Positions 18,249-27,218 of a DNA stretch of 64,000 nt are shown piece after piece. Under the pieces are notes generated by a model. That model had not been told where the DNA came from, did no database searches, and saw nothing but the letters and a program-made list of their open reading frames with translations. A program made the position numbers and the translations under genes. Within the stretch, counting starts at the first letter, position 1. Every line of letters begins with the position of its first letter. Source of the stretch: an uncultured Novosphingobium sp. (GTDB lineage: Bacteria > Pseudomonadota > Alphaproteobacteria > Sphingomonadales > Sphingomonadaceae); assembly GCA_946886075.1 (NCBI GenBank), contig CAMPHR010000006.1:1-64000 (forward strand). Reading direction: 5' to 3'.

Positions 18249-19544
18249 ATGAGAGACCCGATATACAAACGTCGCCGGATCGCACCTGAGGCCGCCGAAT
18301 TCGATCAGAAATGCCGCCGCGTAAACGATTTCATCGTGATGTCGGAAGCCAATTCCAACGTCTATCTTATCGAAACGGACGAGGGCGGCATTCTTGTCAA
18401 CACCGGCACCGGCTTCGAAGCGCCGGTGATCGCGCACAACTTAGCCAAATTCAGTAATGTACCGCTAAAATATATCATTAGCACCCAGGGTCATGTCGAT
18501 CATGTCGGCGGCGTTGCCTACTTCCGTGACCGCAATCCCGGCGTCCAGTATATCGCGCAAGCGGGCAATGCCGAACATCAGGCCTATGACGCACGCCTTC
18601 ACGGCTTCCGCTCCGCGCGCGCAGCCTTCCGCTTCACCGATGCCTTTGTCGAGGTGTTCAAGCGTTACGCGCAGGCGGGTTATACCGACATCAATCCGCA
18701 GGATCGGCCCACTCCCGACATTGTCTTCGAGGACCGCTACACTTTCTCCCTGGGAGGGCTGGATGTCGAACTCATCGCCTGCCCCGGCGCGGAAACGAAC
18801 GACTCCCTCGTCATATGGCTGCCGCAACATCGCATCGTGCTGACTGGCAACGTCTTCGGCTGCCCATTCGGGCATTTCCCCAACCTGGTGACAATCCGTG
18901 GGGACCGGTATCGCGATGCGCTCACCTGCGCCGCCGCTGCACAGACCGTGCTTGATCTCGATGCGGAGCTGCTGCTCTACGGTCACCATGAACCCGTCGT
19001 CGGGGCCGAGCTGATCCGCGATGAACTTACTGCCTATCGCGACGCGATCCTTCACGTTCATGAGGAAGTCGTGAAGGGCATGAACGCCGGGAAAAGCCTC
19101 CCTGAACTGCAGAATGAGATAAGCTTGCCCGCCGCTTGCGAGGTCGGCCAGGGTTATGGGAAGCTCAACTGGAGCATTCGCGCGATCTGGGAAAACTATG
19201 CAGGCTGGTTCAAGCACCAGTCCACCACGGAACTCTACTCCGTTCCCCAGAGTGCGGTTCACGAAGATCTGGTGGCGCTGGCTGGAGCTGATGCGCTGAC
19301 GCGGCGCACACGGGAAAAGATGGAGGCAGGTGAGCTTGAGCAGGCGCTCCACCTCGTCGATCTCGTGCTGAGCGCGTCGCCGGACGATCTGGCAGCGCGA
19401 CAGCTTTCAATCGATATTCATGAGGCGCTGCTGGTGAACGCGAGGACGTTCTGCGTTACGGGCAACTTCTGGCTGGTCGGCTGGTTGGAGAACCAGCTCA
19501 AGATGCTTCGTACCGGCAAAGAGACGGCGCCCCTACCGACATGA
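18249..19544 (+). CDS. alkylsulfatase-like metallo-beta-lactamase-fold protein
   Basis: A 431-residue MBL-fold protein whose layout follows the SdsA1/BDS1 alkylsulfatase group: N-terminal MBL domain with STQGHVDHVGG (residues 78-88), a TGNVFGCPFGHFPNLVTIRG block where alkylsulfatases have their second metal motif, YGHHEPVVG, and a helical dimerisation-like segment after about 260. Metal ligands differ: HSHVDH is QGHVDH (first His replaced by Gln80) and the usual E-N-x2-H reads GNVFG. It may therefore have an altered metal site or a different reaction. AGGAG upstream supports the ATG. It is last in the operon. Confidence 0.75.
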   Translation: MRDPIYKRRRIAPEAAEFDQKCRRVNDFIVMSEANSNVYLIETDEGGILVNTGTGFEAPVIAHNLAKFSNVPLKYIISTQGHVDHVGGVAYFRDRNPGVQYIAQAGNAEHQAYDARLHGFRSARAAFRFTDAFVEVFKRYAQAGYTDINPQDRPTPDIVFEDRYTFSLGGLDVELIACPGAETNDSLVIWLPQHRIVLTGNVFGCPFGHFPNLVTIRGDRYRDALTCAAAAQTVLDLDAELLLYGHHEPVVGAELIRDELTAYRDAILHVHEEVVKGMNAGKSLPELQNEISLPAACEVGQGYGKLNWSIRAIWENYAGWFKHQSTTELYSVPQSAVHEDLVALAGADALTRRTREKMEAGELEQALHLVDLVLSASPDDLAARQLSIDIHEALLVNARTFCVTGNFWLVGWLENQLKMLRTGKETAPLPT

Positions 19545-20109
19545 GCGTCAGCGCGGTCGCAATGTGTCTGACATTGGGCCGCGCATGGCCACGATCGACT
19601 TCGCCTTAGGCAGACCCCATGGGTCAGAAGTCCTGCGTTGAACGGAGCAAGGTCAGGGCGCGTCAGGGCGCTGATGTCCGCTCCCGCAGGTGCACGTCCG
19701 GACGAAATATAAATGGAACAACGGCACACCGCATCAATTCAACGCGGAGCTGCACCTGATCGATTGGCTTGAGGAAAAGGGCTATGCCCACGACATCCTG
19801 CCTGACGAGGCGCTGCACCATGATCACCTCCGGATACGGTGTGCCTAATGGCTATGACGACCCCATTTCCCGATTGACCGAAAATGTCCTGAACCGCTTC
19901 GACAAGCCCAAGCGTGCTGAAGCCGATCATGAATAGGGGAGGCGGCCGAAAGGGGTGATGCGGTTTTACCTGACCAATAGGCCGGACGCTTGAACCGCTT
20001 TGCTACCATGACGGAAGGCCAGGCGCTGTTCGAGGTTTCCCCTAAGAGGAAACCTCAGATCGCGCGGCTTGCGTCGGTGCTGACGATGGATCAGCGACAG
20101 CGCCGTTTG
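19545..20109. other. gap between the MBL gene and the convergent SDR gene
   Basis: Apart from the dimethylformamidase-like relic at 19690-19936, nothing coding is seen. No strong terminator was recognised between the two converging genes. Confidence 0.45.
19690..19936 (+). pseudogene. relic of an N,N-dimethylformamidase-large-subunit-like gene
   Basis: One frame reads KYKWNNGTPHQFNAEL then HLIDWLEEKGYAHDILPDEA up to a TAA at 19846. A second frame then gives NGYDDPISRLTENVLNRF, ending at a TAG at 19934. Both pieces resemble the catalytic-domain part of dimethylformamidase beta-subunit-like proteins: the DLYLVDWLE-KG-YDV-TDEDLH region and the NGYDN-x-SR-TENVL-RF C-terminus. In an intact gene they would be far apart, so there is a large internal deletion plus a frameshift. 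Family assignment is from motif memory. Confidence 0.5.
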
Positions 20110-21552
20110 TCAGCTGGTGCTGGCCGAGGGGCTGGGCCAAACCTGCGCGAAAAACGGATTGGAGGCTGCGATCTTGTTATAGGACTCTATGTCCGTTTGG
20201 CACGTCGGGCACCAATGCCCCCCGGCAAGATACAGGTTGGGCGTCATCGCAAAGCGATGACCAAGACTACATTCCAGCTCGACCGGCGCGTGCGGATCAT
20301 GCAGCTCTTCCGCATGGCATTTGGCACCGCGATAGGCGGCCGCTGATCTTAGATCATCGATGGTCCATTCCGCCTTCGGCTTGCTGTCGTCATAGCCATG
20401 GTCCAGCGGTTTGGGATCGCGGGACGGCTGCGCAAGAACGAAATCGTCCCAGCTGGCGGGAATTCGCTCCCATTCCTCGCGCGAGCCGAAATAGGCGTCG
20501 ATATGTTCGACATCATTTGTACGGATCCACCGGGCGGGACCGCCCGGACCCTCAGCGGTCTTCTCCATCTGCTTGCGCGCGAGGCCGGGGAAGAAGCGCA
20601 TGATGGTGCGCACGATCCACGGGATGCGGCGCGGAAGCTCCGCGAAGAAGTCCTGGATGGTGGTGTGGCGGTAGGGCACAAGTTCGTGCAGCCGATCCGA
20701 ATCCAGATACCATTGGCCATGGAAGTTGCGGGTGGCCAGCCATTTCGGGTTCAGCAGGCGACGAAAGTCCTTAACTCCCATGGCAGCCATCATATTGACC
20801 ATCAATTCATGGTTGACGAGCCTTGCGGACGCGCCGCCGCCGATATTGTAGAAATGGCGCCAGAAATGCTCCGGAACATCTTCGCCGCACAGCGCCGCCA
20901 TCAGCCTTGCGGAATCCTCGACCGTTGACCATTCCATCACGCCATTGGGCGGATTGTGGAACATGATCGGCCCCTGCGTCTTCCACATGTCATAATGTGC
21001 CATGCCGGTTTGCCGGATCGACACCCAGTGCTTCAGGCCTGATTCCGCGACGATCGCTTCGCCCTTTGCCTTCGTGCCGGCATAATGACCGTTGAAGCCG
21101 GTGCAGATCGGGTCCCCGGTCCGCCCCCAATGGATCGGTGCGTTGCGGCTGCCGGTCTCTGCCACGGTACCGATATAGACCAGGCGGATGTCGTCGGCAT
21201 TTGGCTGGCCCTTGATCGCCGCCACGACGTTGCGGGTGCCGCCGACATTCACTTTCTCAACGACGGCGGGCGGCAGTTCGTCAGCGAGCGGCGACACGAG
21301 TGCGCCCATGTGCAGCACGATATCAGCGCCTGCGACCGCCTGGTTGATCGAAGCGGCGTCCGTCAGGTCGCCCCAGGCATAATCGATGTCCTTATGCTTG
21401 CGCAGGCGGCGGATGACCGGATGATCCTTTTCCTCCGGACGGACCAGTACCCGAAGGCTGATGCTTGGTTGCAGCAACAATGCATCCACTACGGCGCGGC
21501 CCATGTTGCCGCTTGCGCCGGTCACCAGCACCAGCTTCCCACTTTTCGTCAT
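20110..21552 (-). CDS. extended SDR (3-beta-HSD/epimerase type) with C-terminal Cys-rich tail
   Basis: A 480-residue NAD(P)-dependent extended short-chain dehydrogenase. The Rossmann motif is VLVTGASGNMGRAVVDAL (residue 8 on), and the active-site YxxxK is HYAGTKAKGE (near residue 175). The catalytic domain ends around residue 330; the rest is an extension unusual for the family. Cysteines at about 412, 428, 448 and 451 (VELECSLGHRF and GGHWCPTC) look like a zinc ribbon. It is divergent from the FAD dehydrogenase gene, 124 bases apart, suggesting a shared control region and a joint role in oxidising a cyclic or steroid-like alcohol. Confidence 0.82.
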   Translation of the reverse strand: MTKSGKLVLVTGASGNMGRAVVDALLLQPSISLRVLVRPEEKDHPVIRRLRKHKDIDYAWGDLTDAASINQAVAGADIVLHMGALVSPLADELPPAVVEKVNVGGTRNVVAAIKGQPNADDIRLVYIGTVAETGSRNAPIHWGRTGDPICTGFNGHYAGTKAKGEAIVAESGLKHWVSIRQTGMAHYDMWKTQGPIMFHNPPNGVMEWSTVEDSARLMAALCGEDVPEHFWRHFYNIGGGASARLVNHELMVNMMAAMGVKDFRRLLNPKWLATRNFHGQWYLDSDRLHELVPYRHTTIQDFFAELPRRIPWIVRTIMRFFPGLARKQMEKTAEGPGGPARWIRTNDVEHIDAYFGSREEWERIPASWDDFVLAQPSRDPKPLDHGYDDSKPKAEWTIDDLRSAAAYRGAKCHAEELHDPHAPVELECSLGHRFAMTPNLYLAGGHWCPTCQTDIESYNKIAASNPFFAQVWPSPSASTS

Positions 21553-21616
21553 GTCTCGTCCCCGACCCGATGATTTTCATCACGGTTAGGGCCGCAAAAC
21601 ATATTTGCCAATTGAA

Positions 21617-21634
21617 ATGTACGTGAATGTCCAT
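21617..21634. promoter_or_regulatory. imperfect dyad between the SDR and flavoprotein genes
   Basis: ATGTACGTG-AATGTCCAT matches its own reverse complement at six of nine arm positions and lies in the divergent gap. TetR-family operators often read TGTACGT-type half-sites, so it is a candidate target for the TetR encoded at 23440. Confidence 0.3.
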
Positions 21635-21676
21635 TTAAGGGCCATCACAGGATTTTACCGCGAAGGGATTGCCAGG

Positions 21677-23398
21677 ATGAGCGATATCAAAGCCGAACCG
21701 CTGCCGGGGGACGCTCACTGGCATAGCGAGATCGAAGCGCCGCTGGTCATTGACGATGTCGACCTGATGCAGTGGGACTTTACGGCGGACGTCGTCATCG
21801 TCGGTTATGGCGGCGCGGGCGTTTCAGCAGCGCTGGAGGCGAGGGAGCAAGGTCTCACCGTGCTGGCCATCGACCGCACGGAGGGTGGTGGCGCTACCCG
21901 CATCAACGGCGGCATCTTCTACGGCGGCGGCGGTACACCGGCGCAGCAGGAAGCGGGAGTGGAGGATACGGCGGACGACATGTTCCGCTATCTGCAGTTG
22001 GAGACGCAAGGCGTCGTGCGTGACGATACCTTGCAGCGCTTCTGCGACACCAGCGCAGAGACGGCGCGCTGGCTCGCCAACCACGGTGTCCGGTTCGAAG
22101 GGCGGCTCTATGCCAAGAAGACGAGCTACCCGCATACCGACTATTCGCTCTATCACTCCGACAACAGCCTCGCCCCGGATTACAAGGCGGTGGCCAGGCC
22201 TGCGGCACGGGGGCATCGGGCCCTTGTCGATAAGCTCGATGCGCCGATGGGCTATGGCAAGGGTCTGTACGATCCGCTTCGCGCTTCGGCGGACCGGGCG
22301 GGCGTTGAGTGCCTGAACTCCACGAAGGTGCGGCAACTCGTCATGGATCGATCGGGCCGTGTTGTCGGCGTCAGCGCGATCCAGATACCCGCTGATACCA
22401 AGGAAGGAAAGCGCCACGCAGCGTTGATCCGGCAAGCGACCGCCATCGTGTTGCGCCTGCCGCCCGCCATGCCGTTCGCTGGCCTGCTCGCGCGCCGTGC
22501 CGCCCGTTTGTTCGCCAAGGCGAAGGAACTGGAGCAACGCATTGGTATCAAGCGTCTGGTCCTTGCGCGGCGTGGCGTGTGCGTGTCGGCGGGAGGCTTC
22601 ATATTCAACCGGGACATGGTCGCACATTATGCGCCGAAATATCTGAAGGGCATGCCACTCGGCACGCCCGGCGATGACGGTAGCGGTATTCGGCTGGGCC
22701 AGAGTGTCGGAGGAGCGGTCTCGCGCCTGCACCACGCCAGCGCCTGGCGCTTCATCAACCCGCCGATAGCCTGGGCGCAAGGGATGGTCGTCAACCGCAA
22801 GGGCCAGCGCTACGTCAACGAGATGCTCTACGGCGCATCGATCGGCATGCCGATGGTGGAGCAGAATGACGGCGTGGGCTGGATCGTGCTGGACGACGAG
22901 CAATTCCGCAAAGCCAAAGCTCAGGCGCGCAGTAAGGCGATTTTGCCGTTCCAGGGCTATCCTGCGCTCGCAGCCATGCTGCTGGGGTCCAAGAAAGCCG
23001 CCACATTGACGGCGCTGGCAGGCAAGTGCGGCATCGATCCTGCCGGTTTGGAACAGTCCGTGGCCGACTATAACCGGCTGGCGGACAGCGGCGATCGCGA
23101 TCCGTTCGGCAAAGCCAATGAAGACATCGCACCTGTGCGCAAGGCGCCCTTCCACGCGGTCAACATGTCGATCGACGCCAAGCTTGGCTTTCTTCCAGTG
23201 CTGACGCTCGGCGGCCTCAAGGTGGACGAGGATAGCGGCGCCGTGCTCGGCCAGCAGGGCCTGGCCATCCCGGGCCTGTACGCCGCGGGGCGCACTGCGG
23301 TCGGAATATGCTCCAACATCTACGTCAGCGGCCTCTCGGTGGCTGACTGCGTCTTTTCCGGACGGCGCGCGGCCCGGTCGATGGCGGAGGCGGTGTAA
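21677..23398 (+). CDS. FAD-binding dehydrogenase, KstD/fumarate-reductase type
   Basis: A 573-residue flavoprotein of the succinate dehydrogenase/fumarate reductase/3-ketosteroid-delta1-dehydrogenase family, which introduces or reduces a double bond next to a carbonyl. The dinucleotide-binding motif VVIVGYGGAGVSAALEAREQ (residue about 37) and the GGGATRINGGIFYGGGGT loop are clear, and the C-terminal FAD site is LYAAGRTAVGICSNIYVSG. The start is the ATG at 21677 (AAGGG upstream) rather than an open frame from 21605. A TetR gene follows 41 bases downstream. Substrate unknown; a cyclic ketone is a reasonable guess. Confidence 0.85.
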   Translation: MSDIKAEPLPGDAHWHSEIEAPLVIDDVDLMQWDFTADVVIVGYGGAGVSAALEAREQGLTVLAIDRTEGGGATRINGGIFYGGGGTPAQQEAGVEDTADDMFRYLQLETQGVVRDDTLQRFCDTSAETARWLANHGVRFEGRLYAKKTSYPHTDYSLYHSDNSLAPDYKAVARPAARGHRALVDKLDAPMGYGKGLYDPLRASADRAGVECLNSTKVRQLVMDRSGRVVGVSAIQIPADTKEGKRHAALIRQATAIVLRLPPAMPFAGLLARRAARLFAKAKELEQRIGIKRLVLARRGVCVSAGGFIFNRDMVAHYAPKYLKGMPLGTPGDDGSGIRLGQSVGGAVSRLHHASAWRFINPPIAWAQGMVVNRKGQRYVNEMLYGASIGMPMVEQNDGVGWIVLDDEQFRKAKAQARSKAILPFQGYPALAAMLLGSKKAATLTALAGKCGIDPAGLEQSVADYNRLADSGDRDPFGKANEDIAPVRKAPFHAVNMSIDAKLGFLPVLTLGGLKVDEDSGAVLGQQGLAIPGLYAAGRTAVGICSNIYVSGLSVADCVFSGRRAARSMAEAV

Positions 23399-23439
23399 CG
23401 CCTCTTGTCATGAAGGCGGTCGTGCATCAAAGGCTATGC

Positions 23440-24093
23440 ATGGCTCAGCCGACGGGCAGATCAGACAAGCTTGCTATGAAGCGCGGACGTCCTACGGCCG
23501 ATGAGATCGCGCGCATCGAGCAGGCGATCCTTTCGACGGCTCGCGCGATGTTCCTGGCGGAGGGCTTCGATGGTGTCTCGATGGAAGGGGTTGCTGCGGC
23601 GACAGGTATCAGCCGCACGACCCTCTACAGTCGCTACGCTACCAAGGTCGATCTGTTTCGGGCCGTGGTCCAGGACACGCTCACTCTCTGGTATGCACGC
23701 CCCAAACGGCCGGGCGTTTCCGACGTCACAGACATAGAAAGCATCCTGCGTTCGCGCGTCGATGAGATGGCGGCCGTGCTCGTCGATCCGCTGTTTCGCG
23801 CTTTCCTTTCGCTCACCATGTCCAACCGTCATCGCTTTCCGGAACTCGGATCGATGATGCACGAACTTGGGTACGAGGCGGCGGTACAGCTGCTGGCCCA
23901 GGATATGCGGAGTGCAGCCGAGCGGGACGGCCTCCAGGCCAAGCGGCCGGAGGTGATCGCGCAGATCATCATCGACGCGGTATATGGTTGGTTTCTGCAA
24001 CATGACCTGGTCCGCGATCTGACCGCGCAGGAAATCGAGGCGCAGGGCTACGCCGTCGTGGGAATAATGATGCTGTCTCGCGATCAGTGGTGA
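23440..24093 (+). CDS. TetR/AcrR-family regulator
   Basis: A TetR-family repressor, 217 residues from the ATG at 23440 (an in-frame ATG at 23410 and one at 23476 are also possible). The helix-turn-helix covers ILSTARAMFLAEGFDGVSME and ISRTTLYSRYATKVDLFRAV; the C-terminal domain is a TetR_C type. It follows the FAD dehydrogenase on the same strand and probably regulates that gene and the divergent SDR. Confidence 0.85.
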   Translation: MAQPTGRSDKLAMKRGRPTADEIARIEQAILSTARAMFLAEGFDGVSMEGVAAATGISRTTLYSRYATKVDLFRAVVQDTLTLWYARPKRPGVSDVTDIESILRSRVDEMAAVLVDPLFRAFLSLTMSNRHRFPELGSMMHELGYEAAVQLLAQDMRSAAERDGLQAKRPEVIAQIIIDAVYGWFLQHDLVRDLTAQEIEAQGYAVVGIMMLSRDQW

Positions 24094-24644
24094 AAACCAG
24101 ACGCGGGACGATCCGTCGAACGCCAGCCGGACGCAATTTCCCGCAAGGGCACTCGCGGCCCGACCGTGGCGGCGCTCAGTTTGCAGGTCGTGACGCCGTT
24201 GAGCCGCTATGCCTTGACCGGCGGGGTCGCAGCCAAGATTAACGCAGGCCTCGGTGCTCGCGCGAGCTGATGCGCTTGGGCAAAGGAAACGCAACTGTGT
24301 TCCTTTAGTCGCAGAGTAGCAAATAATGTTCACACCTGTTTACTTCGCGTGCGATTTGAGTATCGTTGAGCGCAGCTGCACAGCAGAAGGAGAGGGGGCT
24401 CTGAGGATTCCAGACAATATACAGGCGTTCGTGCCTTATGTTTTGACAGCGTTGTCGCTGCTGTTAAGCTACTGTTTTCAGCTGTTTATTGATGCTCGCT
24501 CGCTGGCCTCGCTGATCTTGAGAAGGTGTTTTTCCACCCTCAGGCAGTTTATGCGTCCGGCTTTGCTACCAACAGTCTGCGGCTAGTCGGAATAAGTTCA
24601 ATCAAAAGCGGTATAAAGTGACATTGTCCGCTCATAGGGAGAGA
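24094..24644 (+). other. upstream region of the xylan-locus TonB receptor, with a possible relic
   Basis: A frame ending at a TGA at 24268 reads ISRKGTRGPTVAALSLQVV then TPLSRYALTGGVAAKINAG; it looks coding but has no start and no family I recognise, so it may be a gene tail. From 24300 the sequence is AT-richer and holds a copy of the repeated promoter element at 24336. A short frame with a hydrophobic segment at 24326-24586 is not convincing as a gene. Confidence 0.35.
24336..24345 (+). promoter_or_regulatory. repeated element CTGTTTACTT, copy A (before TonB receptor)
   Basis: This ten-base word recurs upstream of both GH3 genes (27131 and 31630), with a variant before GH35 (43230). Here it is about 300 bases before the receptor ATG. 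TTTACT could be a -35 box, with TATCGT 16 bases on as -10. Confidence 0.45.
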
Positions 24645-27017
24645 ATGATGAGAGGGAATTTCCACAGTAAGAAGATGCTGTTGCTTGCGGCCAGTGCCGC
24701 ATGCGGTCTGTCGGCGCCTGCATTTGCGCAGGGCACCGCGGACAATGTTTCGGCTGGGGCGAATCAGCCCGCGACAGAGATCATCGTCACCGCGACCCGC
24801 CGCGCGCAGGCGTTGCAAGATGTTCCGATGAGCATCAACGTCGCCACCGGCGAACAGATCGAACGCTTGAAGATCTTCGACGTCAAGGATGTGCAGCAAC
24901 TTGCCCCGGGCCTTGAACTTCGCAACGACAATGGCCGCGCGAACTCCGCAACACTGCGCGGCGTGACCTTCGATCCCGACCAGGGCACTGGTCCTGCGGT
25001 CGACCTCTACTTCAACGAAGTGCCGATCGACGCGCAGACTGCGTTCACTGCCATCTACGACATCGACCAGATCGAAGTGCTGCGCGGACCTCAGGGCGCG
25101 CTGCGTGGCCGTACAGCGCCGTCGGGCGCGATCACCCTGCGCACCCGCCGTCCCAACCTGAATACGATTGAAGGATATATTCAGGGCACGGCGACGGAAG
25201 ACGCTGGCTACAACGTCCAGGGCGGCGTGTCGCTGCCGCTCGTGACCGACAAGGTGGCGATCCGTGCTGCCGTCCTCGTGGATGGCAATCGCCTGAACCA
25301 GGTCCGCAACATCACCCGCGGCGACCGTTCGCGCAGCCGTACCGAAAGCGCTCGCCTGTCGGTGGCTTTGCAGCCGACCGAGGGCTTCGACATCAACGTG
25401 ATGTATCAGTACCTTAACGCTGATAACCGCCTTTACACGCAGGTCTTTGGCCCCGGCAACGCAGCCATTGGCAATCCACCGATCGGGCTGGATGATCGGT
25501 TCAGCCTGTCCGAAGGCCGCAGGCGTTACCTCAACAACACGCACCTGGTCACGCTGGACGCCAAATATGACCTGGGTCCGGTTACGCTCGCATTTGTCGG
25601 CGGCCATCAGGAAACCAAGCTGACGCAATATAGCGAGAATGATCCGGGCAACGCCATTGCGAACTATGCGCCGACGCAGATCGTGCGGACGCCCTATAAT
25701 GTAGATACTGCTGAACTCCGCCTGATGTCCAACAATGAAGGCTTCTTCAATTGGACCGCAAGCGTTTTCCACACGCATCAAACCGGCAATGTGACTGTCG
25801 ACAATCCGCTTGACTATATTGTCGGCTTCCCAGGTGTCCCCGCTCCTGTCGCGATCGTTCCAGTGACCGGCTTCATCAATATACCTACCAAAGGCAAAAC
25901 CTGGGCGTTCGCTGGCAGCGTTCGGTTGAAGCCGACTGATGAACTGACGTTCGAAGCGGCGGGTCGGTATACAATGTCCGACGGTCGGCAGTTCGCGACG
26001 ATCACTATCCCGGGTGCGGGCACCTTCCCCATCGTCGATTATGAATCCAAGGAACGTCCCTTCACCGGCATGGCGTCTTTGACCTATGAGGTCAGCCGCG
26101 ATCTTACCGTCTATGCATCCTATGGCCGGGCGTTCCGCGGATCGACTGCTGGCGTCGGCATCCCGCAGAATGTCAGTGAGGATTTGGCGATCAGCAAACC
26201 GGAACATTCGGACAATTTCGAAGTAGGGTTCAAGTCCGCTTTCCTCGACCGGCGCCTGTCGCTTGACGTGTCGGCTTTCTACCAGAAGTTCGACAACTTC
26301 ATCTCGCGATTCACCGGCATTGCGACTGATCAGGGAACCAATATCGATGTGACTGGTGACGGCGAGCCCGATGGTGTGTACGTTGGCCCGCCTGATGGCG
26401 ACGTCGATACGACCGCTGACTACAACTATAATGGTAAAGCGACGGTCAAGGGCATCGAAGCAACTTTGGCGGGCCGCCCCATGGACAATTGGGACTTCTC
26501 GGTCAGCATGTCCTACATCAAGGGTCGCTATAAAAATGCCCTGCTGCCGTGCACGACGATCGATTCCGCCACTGGGCAGCCAGTCGTCATCCCGAACCCG
26601 GCCTTTGGCGGCGTCAACAATGTCAGCTTCTGCAGTCGCAATTCGCGACTTGCCGACATTCCTGACTTCAGCTTGACGGCAAATACCGAAGTGCGCTTCG
26701 GCTCCGGTCCGATGCAACCCTTCGTCCGGGCACTGTTCACCTACCGCCCGAGCGTCTATTCCGACCGGCAGCAGTTCCGCTATCCTTCGCGTGAACTGGT
26801 CAACCTCTTCGTCGGTCTGCGTGGCGAGGAAAGCAAATGGGAAGTGTCGGCTTTTGTTCGTAACCTGTTGAACCAGAACCGGATTACCAACATCAGCATC
26901 AACAATAACACTATTCAGGCGAGCAATGATCCGAGCGTCATCTACGACTCGGGCTACCGCACCGTGAACGTAACCAACCCGCGGGAATTCGGTATTTCCG
27001 GATCGTTCCGCTTCTAA
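24645..27017 (+). CDS. TonB-dependent receptor of the xylan locus
   Basis: A 790-residue outer-membrane receptor. Signal peptide to about residue 30 (ACGLSAPAFAQ), TonB-box-like EIIVTATRRAQALQDVP, plug domain (VLRGPQGALRGRTAPSGAIT) and a 22-strand barrel ending in the terminal phenylalanine of REFGISGSFRF. Sphingomonad receptors of this type import oligosaccharides as well as siderophores; the location directly before GH3 and GH39 xylosidase-type genes suggests xylo-oligosaccharides. AGGGAGAG precedes the ATG-ATG start. A strong terminator follows at 27028. Confidence 0.88.
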   Translation: MMRGNFHSKKMLLLAASAACGLSAPAFAQGTADNVSAGANQPATEIIVTATRRAQALQDVPMSINVATGEQIERLKIFDVKDVQQLAPGLELRNDNGRANSATLRGVTFDPDQGTGPAVDLYFNEVPIDAQTAFTAIYDIDQIEVLRGPQGALRGRTAPSGAITLRTRRPNLNTIEGYIQGTATEDAGYNVQGGVSLPLVTDKVAIRAAVLVDGNRLNQVRNITRGDRSRSRTESARLSVALQPTEGFDINVMYQYLNADNRLYTQVFGPGNAAIGNPPIGLDDRFSLSEGRRRYLNNTHLVTLDAKYDLGPVTLAFVGGHQETKLTQYSENDPGNAIANYAPTQIVRTPYNVDTAELRLMSNNEGFFNWTASVFHTHQTGNVTVDNPLDYIVGFPGVPAPVAIVPVTGFINIPTKGKTWAFAGSVRLKPTDELTFEAAGRYTMSDGRQFATITIPGAGTFPIVDYESKERPFTGMASLTYEVSRDLTVYASYGRAFRGSTAGVGIPQNVSEDLAISKPEHSDNFEVGFKSAFLDRRLSLDVSAFYQKFDNFISRFTGIATDQGTNIDVTGDGEPDGVYVGPPDGDVDTTADYNYNGKATVKGIEATLAGRPMDNWDFSVSMSYIKGRYKNALLPCTTIDSATGQPVVIPNPAFGGVNNVSFCSRNSRLADIPDFSLTANTEVRFGSGPMQPFVRALFTYRPSVYSDRQQFRYPSRELVNLFVGLRGEESKWEVSAFVRNLLNQNRITNISINNNTIQASNDPSVIYDSGYRTVNVTNPREFGISGSFRF

Positions 27018-27027
27018 CCGGCGTAAC

Positions 27028-27065
27028 CCCGCCAGCTTCATACAGGCTGGCGGGTTTTTTCTTTT
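27028..27065 (+). terminator. rho-independent terminator after the TonB receptor
   Basis: CCCGCCAGC (27028-27036) pairs perfectly with GCTGGCGGG (27046-27054), nine-base loop, followed directly by TTTTTTCTTTT. This ends the receptor transcript, so the GH3 gene after it has its own promoter. Confidence 0.92.
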
Positions 27066-27114
27066 CATGGGTTTTCCAGGGCTGCCAAAAGCAGACCGGC
27101 GGCAAAGCCCACCG

Positions 27115-27141
27115 AAAAAACGCGACGGCACTGTTTACTTT
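27115..27141 (+). promoter_or_regulatory. repeated promoter/operator element, copy B (before first GH3)
   Basis: Aligned with copy C at 31614-31640, the two 27-base stretches agree at 22 positions: an A-run, then GC-AC-G, then the core CTGTTTACTTT. The copy lies 78 bases before the GH3 start and just after the receptor's terminator, so it is placed to drive GH3-GH39. Confidence 0.6.
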
Positions 27142-27218
27142 ATGGCGTGCTCTGCTGTACGACGGAGGTCAATGCTCGTCCAGGCGAGCGATTGTCGCAT
27201 TTGATATCGGAGGATTTC

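Noticed and set aside
21824..23155. 443-codon frame antisense to the FAD dehydrogenase
   Set aside because: Shadow of a gene with intact FAD motifs.
24326..24586. 86-codon frame with a hydrophobic segment before the TonB receptor
   Set aside because: No ribosome site or homology, and it overlaps the presumed promoter region.
24549..27131. 860-codon open frame antisense to the TonB receptor
   Set aside because: Long antisense frames are common in GC-rich genes. The translation is rich in Arg, His and Asp without any recognised domain, while the plus strand encodes a textbook receptor.
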